Assembly: GCA_004356175.1 (NCBI GenBank)
Contig: SMXV01000074.1
Location: 1-18,640 of the forward strand
Length of the DNA: 18,640 bases
Direction of reading: 5' to 3'
From: Acidobacteriota bacterium
GTDB taxonomy: Bacteria; Actinomycetota; Acidimicrobiia; Spongiisociales; UBA5794
Shown here: one piece after another, positions 15,704 to 18,640 of the stretch
Position numbering within the stretch: the stretch's first letter is position 1
Layout: each line of letters opens with the position of its first letter
Made by a program: the position numbers and the translations under genes
The notes under the pieces: model-generated
Databases searched by the model: none
What the model was told of the DNA's origin: nothing
What the model saw: only the letters and a program-made list of their open reading frames with translations

Positions 15704-15756
15704 TGCGCGCAGCTCTGTGTCAAACCAGATGCCGTGCCGCAGGGGGTATGCGGTGA
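15703..15756 (+). CDS. Possible 17-codon linking ORF between iolE and iolB
   Basis: The ORF encodes MRAALCQTRCRAAGGMR. Its ATG shares a base with the iolE stop (TGATG) and its TGA overlaps the GTG start of iolB (GTGA), so it fills the whole 49-base gap between the two genes. No separate ribosome site is seen for it. It may serve to carry ribosomes to iolB or may be chance. Confidence 0.3.
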   Translation: MRAALCQTRCRAAGGMR

Positions 15757-16610
15757 CGAGACGCTTCTACCCCTCAGGAACCAGCAGAAGCGCAACGGCA
15801 ACGGTCGACATCACCGCGAGGAAGGCCGGGTGGCGATACTGCGGGCTCTCCATTCTGGACCTGGCACCCGAATCGACCCACGAGTTCGCAACGGGAAGCA
15901 CAGAGATGGCGATTCTCCCTCTCTCTGGCAGTCTCACCGTTGAGGTGGAGGCGCACTCCTTTCATCTCGAAGGCAGGGATGGCATCTTCGATGCCGTCAC
16001 CGACTTTGTGTATGTGCCGGTCGATGCTGAGGTTCGGATCACGACGAGAGCGCCGCTTCGGGTGGCGCTCTGTATGGCCGAGGCGAAACGTCGCATCGAC
16101 CCATACCGGGTGGCGGCTGCCGACGTGAAGGTTGAGGTCAGGGGAGGGGGCGCAGGAACTCGCCAGATCAACAACTTCCTGAGTGCTGATGTTGCTGATG
16201 CCGACAAGCTCATCGCTGTCGAAGTGCTGACACCCGAAGGAAACTGGTCGTCCTATCCGCCTCACAAACACGATGAGACCACCGAGACGGAGATCGAGCT
16301 TGAGGAGATCTACTACTTCGGAATCGACGGGTCCGATGGCTTCGGATTCTTCAGCTGTCACACCTCGGATGGCGAGATCGACGACACTTTGACGGTGCAT
16401 GACGGTGACGTCTACCTCGTACCGCGAGGTTTCCACGGCCCGGCCGCGGCCGCACCTGGCCACACCATGTACTACCTCAACGTCATGGCCGGCCCGTCGA
16501 CAGAGCGCGAGTGGCGGTTCTGCGACGAGCCTGAGCACGCATGGGTCCGAGCTGCTCTTGAGGAACTACCACCCGATCCGCGCCTCCCTATGACAGCCGC
16601 GACTAACTAG
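15753..16610 (+). CDS. iolB: 5-deoxy-glucuronate isomerase
   Basis: The 285-residue bicupin turns 5-deoxy-glucuronate into 2-deoxy-5-keto-D-gluconate. The IolB signature is clear: GNWSSYPPHKHDE (163-175, His171, His173), LEEIYYFGI (183-191) and VPRGFHGP (His228). The N-terminal cupin carries GRDGIFD and FVYVPVDAEV. The GTG at 15753 is preceded by a G-rich AGGGGG and gives the normal length. An in-frame ATG at 15729 lacks a ribosome site. The gene is last in the rightward operon, and a hairpin follows five bases after its stop. Confidence 0.93.
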   Translation: MTRRFYPSGTSRSATATVDITARKAGWRYCGLSILDLAPESTHEFATGSTEMAILPLSGSLTVEVEAHSFHLEGRDGIFDAVTDFVYVPVDAEVRITTRAPLRVALCMAEAKRRIDPYRVAAADVKVEVRGGGAGTRQINNFLSADVADADKLIAVEVLTPEGNWSSYPPHKHDETTETEIELEEIYYFGIDGSDGFGFFSCHTSDGEIDDTLTVHDGDVYLVPRGFHGPAAAAPGHTMYYLNVMAGPSTEREWRFCDEPEHAWVRAALEELPPDPRLPMTAATN

Positions 16611-16615
16611 CTGGC

Positions 16616-16635
16616 GTCGTGAGGTGCATCACGAC
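16616..16635 (+). terminator. Terminator-like hairpin after iolB
   Basis: GTCGTGA-GGTGCA-TCACGAC forms a seven-base-pair stem with a six-base loop, starting six bases after the iolB stop. No T-run follows on either strand, so it may act as a bidirectional barrier or mRNA end between the convergent iolB and methyltransferase genes and not as a classical intrinsic terminator. Confidence 0.45.
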
Positions 16636-16690
16636 ACTTCCCTCAAATCGTTGTCCGATGGCCCGACAGGACGCTGTCCACCGGGAACGC

Positions 16691-17275
16691 TCATTGGGGC
16701 TTCGTCGCATGGACAAGGAGGTCGATCGCCTCGACTTCGGAGCCGGCGACAGGGCGCAGGACTTCGCCGACTGAGACAATGTCGAGTCCGGCCACCAGCG
16801 GCGACATTCTCTCTTCAGTCCAGTGGATCTCGGGGACGGGTGGGCCGCCGACACCCTCCGTCAGGTTTCGGAGCGCATGTCCGACTCCGATGAATGTGCC
16901 GCCGGGAGTAACAGCATCTACGGCATATGAGAACAGGGCTTCCATGCCAGCGTCGTCGATGTGTACGTAGACAATCATCACGAGGTCGAATGTGCGTCCA
17001 GGCTGGTACGTGGTGACATCAGCCACGACCCAGTTGACCTCAGTGTCTCCGGCAACACGTTTTGCCTTCTCGATCCCGACAGCTGAGAAGTCGACCGCAG
17101 TCACATCCCATCCCTCGTTGGCAAGCCAGATCGCGTTGCGCCCTTCACCTGAGGCGAGGTCAAGAGCGGAGCCAACAGGCAGGGTCGCGACGATCGGTGG
17201 AAGGAACATGTTCGGCTTGGCCGACCATACGAGTTCCTTCTCTGAGTACATGAGGTCCCACTGTTGACTGTCCAT
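16691..17275 (-). CDS. Class I SAM-dependent methyltransferase
   Basis: The 194-residue protein shows the SAM-binding motif I ALDLASGEGRNAIWLANEGW (about 37-56), an acidic ribose-binding residue in VTAVDFS (Asp62) and FDLVMIVYVHI as the motif IV strand. The N-terminal QQWDLMYSEKELVWSAKPN resembles small methyltransferases often annotated near thiopurine or tellurite resistance proteins. The substrate is unknown. It converges on iolB and diverges from the nucleotidyltransferase gene, with 39 bases between the starts. It is not obviously part of the inositol pathway. Confidence 0.85.
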   Translation of the reverse strand: MDSQQWDLMYSEKELVWSAKPNMFLPPIVATLPVGSALDLASGEGRNAIWLANEGWDVTAVDFSAVGIEKAKRVAGDTEVNWVVADVTTYQPGRTFDLVMIVYVHIDDAGMEALFSYAVDAVTPGGTFIGVGHALRNLTEGVGGPPVPEIHWTEERMSPLVAGLDIVSVGEVLRPVAGSEVEAIDLLVHATKPQ

Positions 17276-17314
17276 CTCGACAAGGTACGGTATTCAACGC
17301 GCAAGAATGACGAC

Positions 17315-17923
17315 ATGGATCACATATGGAACCCGATGTCGGTCCGCGACGCGAGGGAGCATTTCGCCGCTTCCGAAGTCGACTGGTGGGTTGCTGGCGG
17401 ATATGCCATCGACCTCTTCCTTGGTTGGGAGTCACGGACGCACTCAGACCTCGACCTAGAGATGTTTCGATCCGACGCAGCGTCGATCTTCGACAACTTC
17501 GGTGGCTGGGACATACACACCGCCTCGGATGGCGAGCTGCGACCATGGACCAATCCTGACAATCTTGACGAGAACATCTTCGGATTGTGGTTGCGTCCCT
17601 CACCCGGCGACTCCTGGCAGGTGGAGATTCTGCTCGCCGACGGAGACCGCAGTGAGTGGAGCTTTCGCCGTGATCCCTCAATTGTCATGGCTGGCGACCG
17701 GCTTGTGCGGCAGACGTTCGATGGGATTCCGTACTGCACGCCTGAGGTGCAGCTTCTCTACAAGTCCAAGCAAGCACGACAGAAGGATGATCTCGATCTC
17801 GCCCGCTGCCTGCACCTCATGTCCACCGAGCAACGATCGTGGCTGCGAGACGCCGTCGAACGCACGAATCCCCAACACCCGTGGGTTCCCCTGCTCGGTG
17901 GCACACTGGAACCTGCAACATGA
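17315..17923 (+). CDS. Nucleotidyltransferase-fold protein, aminoglycoside/lincosamide transferase-like
   Basis: The 202-residue protein has the nucleotidyltransferase core VDWWVAGGYAIDLFLG (about 22-37) followed by RTHSDLDLEMF, where Asp45 and Asp47 are the metal-binding pair. This arrangement is seen in small antibiotic nucleotidyltransferases such as ANT(2'')- and Lin-type enzymes and in many chromosomal relatives of unknown role. Resistance activity cannot be claimed from this. The ATG at 17315 keeps the gene clear of the divergent methyltransferase start; an upstream ATG at 17264 would overlap it. No strong ribosome site is visible ahead of either. The tRNA-Gly gene follows after 34 bases. 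Confidence 0.75.
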   Translation: MDHIWNPMSVRDAREHFAASEVDWWVAGGYAIDLFLGWESRTHSDLDLEMFRSDAASIFDNFGGWDIHTASDGELRPWTNPDNLDENIFGLWLRPSPGDSWQVEILLADGDRSEWSFRRDPSIVMAGDRLVRQTFDGIPYCTPEVQLLYKSKQARQKDDLDLARCLHLMSTEQRSWLRDAVERTNPQHPWVPLLGGTLEPAT

Positions 17924-17957
17924 ATGAAGCCTGACCGCAGGTATCCTCATCGTTGTT

Positions 17958-18028
17958 GCGGGTGTAGCTCAATGGCAGAGCTCCAGCCTTCCAAGCTGGC
18001 CACGCGGGTTCGACTCCCGTCACCCGCT
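17958..18028 (+). tRNA. tRNA-Gly (anticodon TCC)
   Basis: GCGGGTG pairs with CACCCGC as the acceptor stem, the anticodon stem CCAGC/GCTGG encloses the loop CTTCCAA with TCC at 17990-17992, and a standard T arm (GCGGG-TTCGACT-CCCGT) follows. The CCA end is not encoded. Confidence 0.95.
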
Positions 18029-18058
18029 CGTCCGATGGATCACAACCCCATCGTTTGA

Positions 18059-18135
<77 letters not shown>

Positions 18136-18142
18136 GCAGTAA

Positions 18143-18159
18143 CCCATATGTTGTATGGG
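18143..18159. repeat. Inverted repeat between tRNA-Arg and integrase
   Basis: CCCATA-TGTTG-TATGGG gives a six-base-pair stem, flanked on both sides by copies of CCAGCA (18133-18138 and 18163-18168). It may be a recombinase arm site or a weak terminator. Confidence 0.35.
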
Positions 18160-18230
18160 ATACCAGCAACGCGCGTGGTTCGCTACCACTCGGGATTCCT
18201 CCGCTGGGCCGAACCAGGGACAAGTCCAGG

Positions 18231-18640
18231 TCAAGCGGCCCCTCGGTATCGCTCGTCTAGCCGGTCGGCCAAGGCCTCCAGATCCTCCGTGTAGAGGTGT
18301 CCGTACACGTCCAGAGTCATGGATGCGTTCTTGTGTCCAAGCATCTGTTGGACAGCCTTGATGTTGGCTCCGCAAGAGATCGCGAGTGACGCTGCTGTGT
18401 GGCGTAGGTCGTGGATGCGTAGATTCGATAGTTGCGGTGCAACTTCAGCGAGTTCCTCAACTGCGTGTCTCCAAACCCCCTTTCGAAAATTGGTGCCCCG
18501 GAGCGGATGGCCGTTGGGTGACGAGAAGACGAGGCCGTCTGTTGTCGTGTACCGCGAGATGTGCGCAGCAATCTCGTCCATGACTGAGGACGGAGCAATC
18601 ACGATGCGCGAGCGATGGTTCTTTGGCTTGCCGAACACCA
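18231..18640 (-). CDS. Tyrosine recombinase/phage-type integrase, C-terminal part
   Basis: The visible C-terminal 136 residues carry most of the tyrosine recombinase catalytic core: RIHDLRHTAASLA (His-x-x-Arg-His), then AVQQMLGHKNASMTLDVYGHL with the second catalytic His in GHKN and the nucleophile Tyr in DVYGH. The first catalytic Arg lies beyond the window, and the frame is open through the right edge. The enzyme would cut and join DNA at attachment sites. It points toward tRNA-Arg, which is the likely integration target. The protein looks intact as far as it can be seen. Confidence 0.9.
   Translation of the reverse strand, partial: VFGKPKNHRSRIVIAPSSVMDEIAAHISRYTTTDGLVFSSPNGHPLRGTNFRKGVWRHAVEELAEVAPQLSNLRIHDLRHTAASLAISCGANIKAVQQMLGHKNASMTLDVYGHLYTEDLEALADRLDERYRGAA

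Overview
The window looks like chromosomal DNA from a GC-rich bacterium, most likely an actinomycete-type lineage (Actinomycetota; this is an inference, and the order cannot be fixed from sequence alone). The grounds are frequent GTG starts, AAGGAG-type ribosome sites, LacI-family control, tightly packed operons and the general look of the proteins. No rRNA, CRISPR array or insertion sequence is visible.

Left part (1-4690). A 5'-truncated MetE-type methionine synthase (plus strand) is followed by a leftward three-gene unit. In order of transcription it contains a glycerophosphodiester phosphodiesterase, a fusion of a HAD phosphatase-like domain with a FAM151/Menorin-like domain (coupled by an ATGA overlap), and a ScyD/ScyE-like beta-propeller lipoprotein. 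A strong promoter (TTGACA, 18 bp, TACAAT) lies about 200 bp ahead of this unit. A palindrome, GTGAACGTTCAC, sits in its spacer, and a LacI-family regulator is encoded divergently next to it (4691-5731).

Centre (5767-16610). This is a myo-inositol catabolic locus built as two divergent operons. Leftward: iolD, a second LacI-family regulator, a (methyl)malonate-semialdehyde dehydrogenase (iolA/mmsA), a transaldolase, an inositol-monophosphatase-like enzyme, a calcineurin-like phosphoesterase and a ParB-like protein. All gaps are under 40 bp. Rightward: an IolG-like dehydrogenase, an IolE-like dehydratase, a possible 17-codon linking ORF, and iolB. Between them lies a perfect 16-bp palindrome (13763-13778) that overlaps the -35 element of the iolD promoter and is the obvious LacI operator. 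The kinase IolC, the aldolase IolJ and a transporter are not in the window. A transaldolase stands directly beside the malonate-semialdehyde dehydrogenase. This suggests a variant route in which transaldolase moves the dihydroxyacetone unit from unphosphorylated 2-deoxy-5-keto-D-gluconate to a sugar-phosphate acceptor and releases malonate semialdehyde. That idea is the most interesting one in the window and is a hypothesis.

Right part (16611-18640). A small SAM methyltransferase and a nucleotidyltransferase are divergently arranged. Then come tRNA-Gly(TCC) and tRNA-Arg(TCT), and the C-terminal part of a tyrosine recombinase running off the right edge. This is the typical edge of an integrative element inserted at the 3' end of a tRNA gene.
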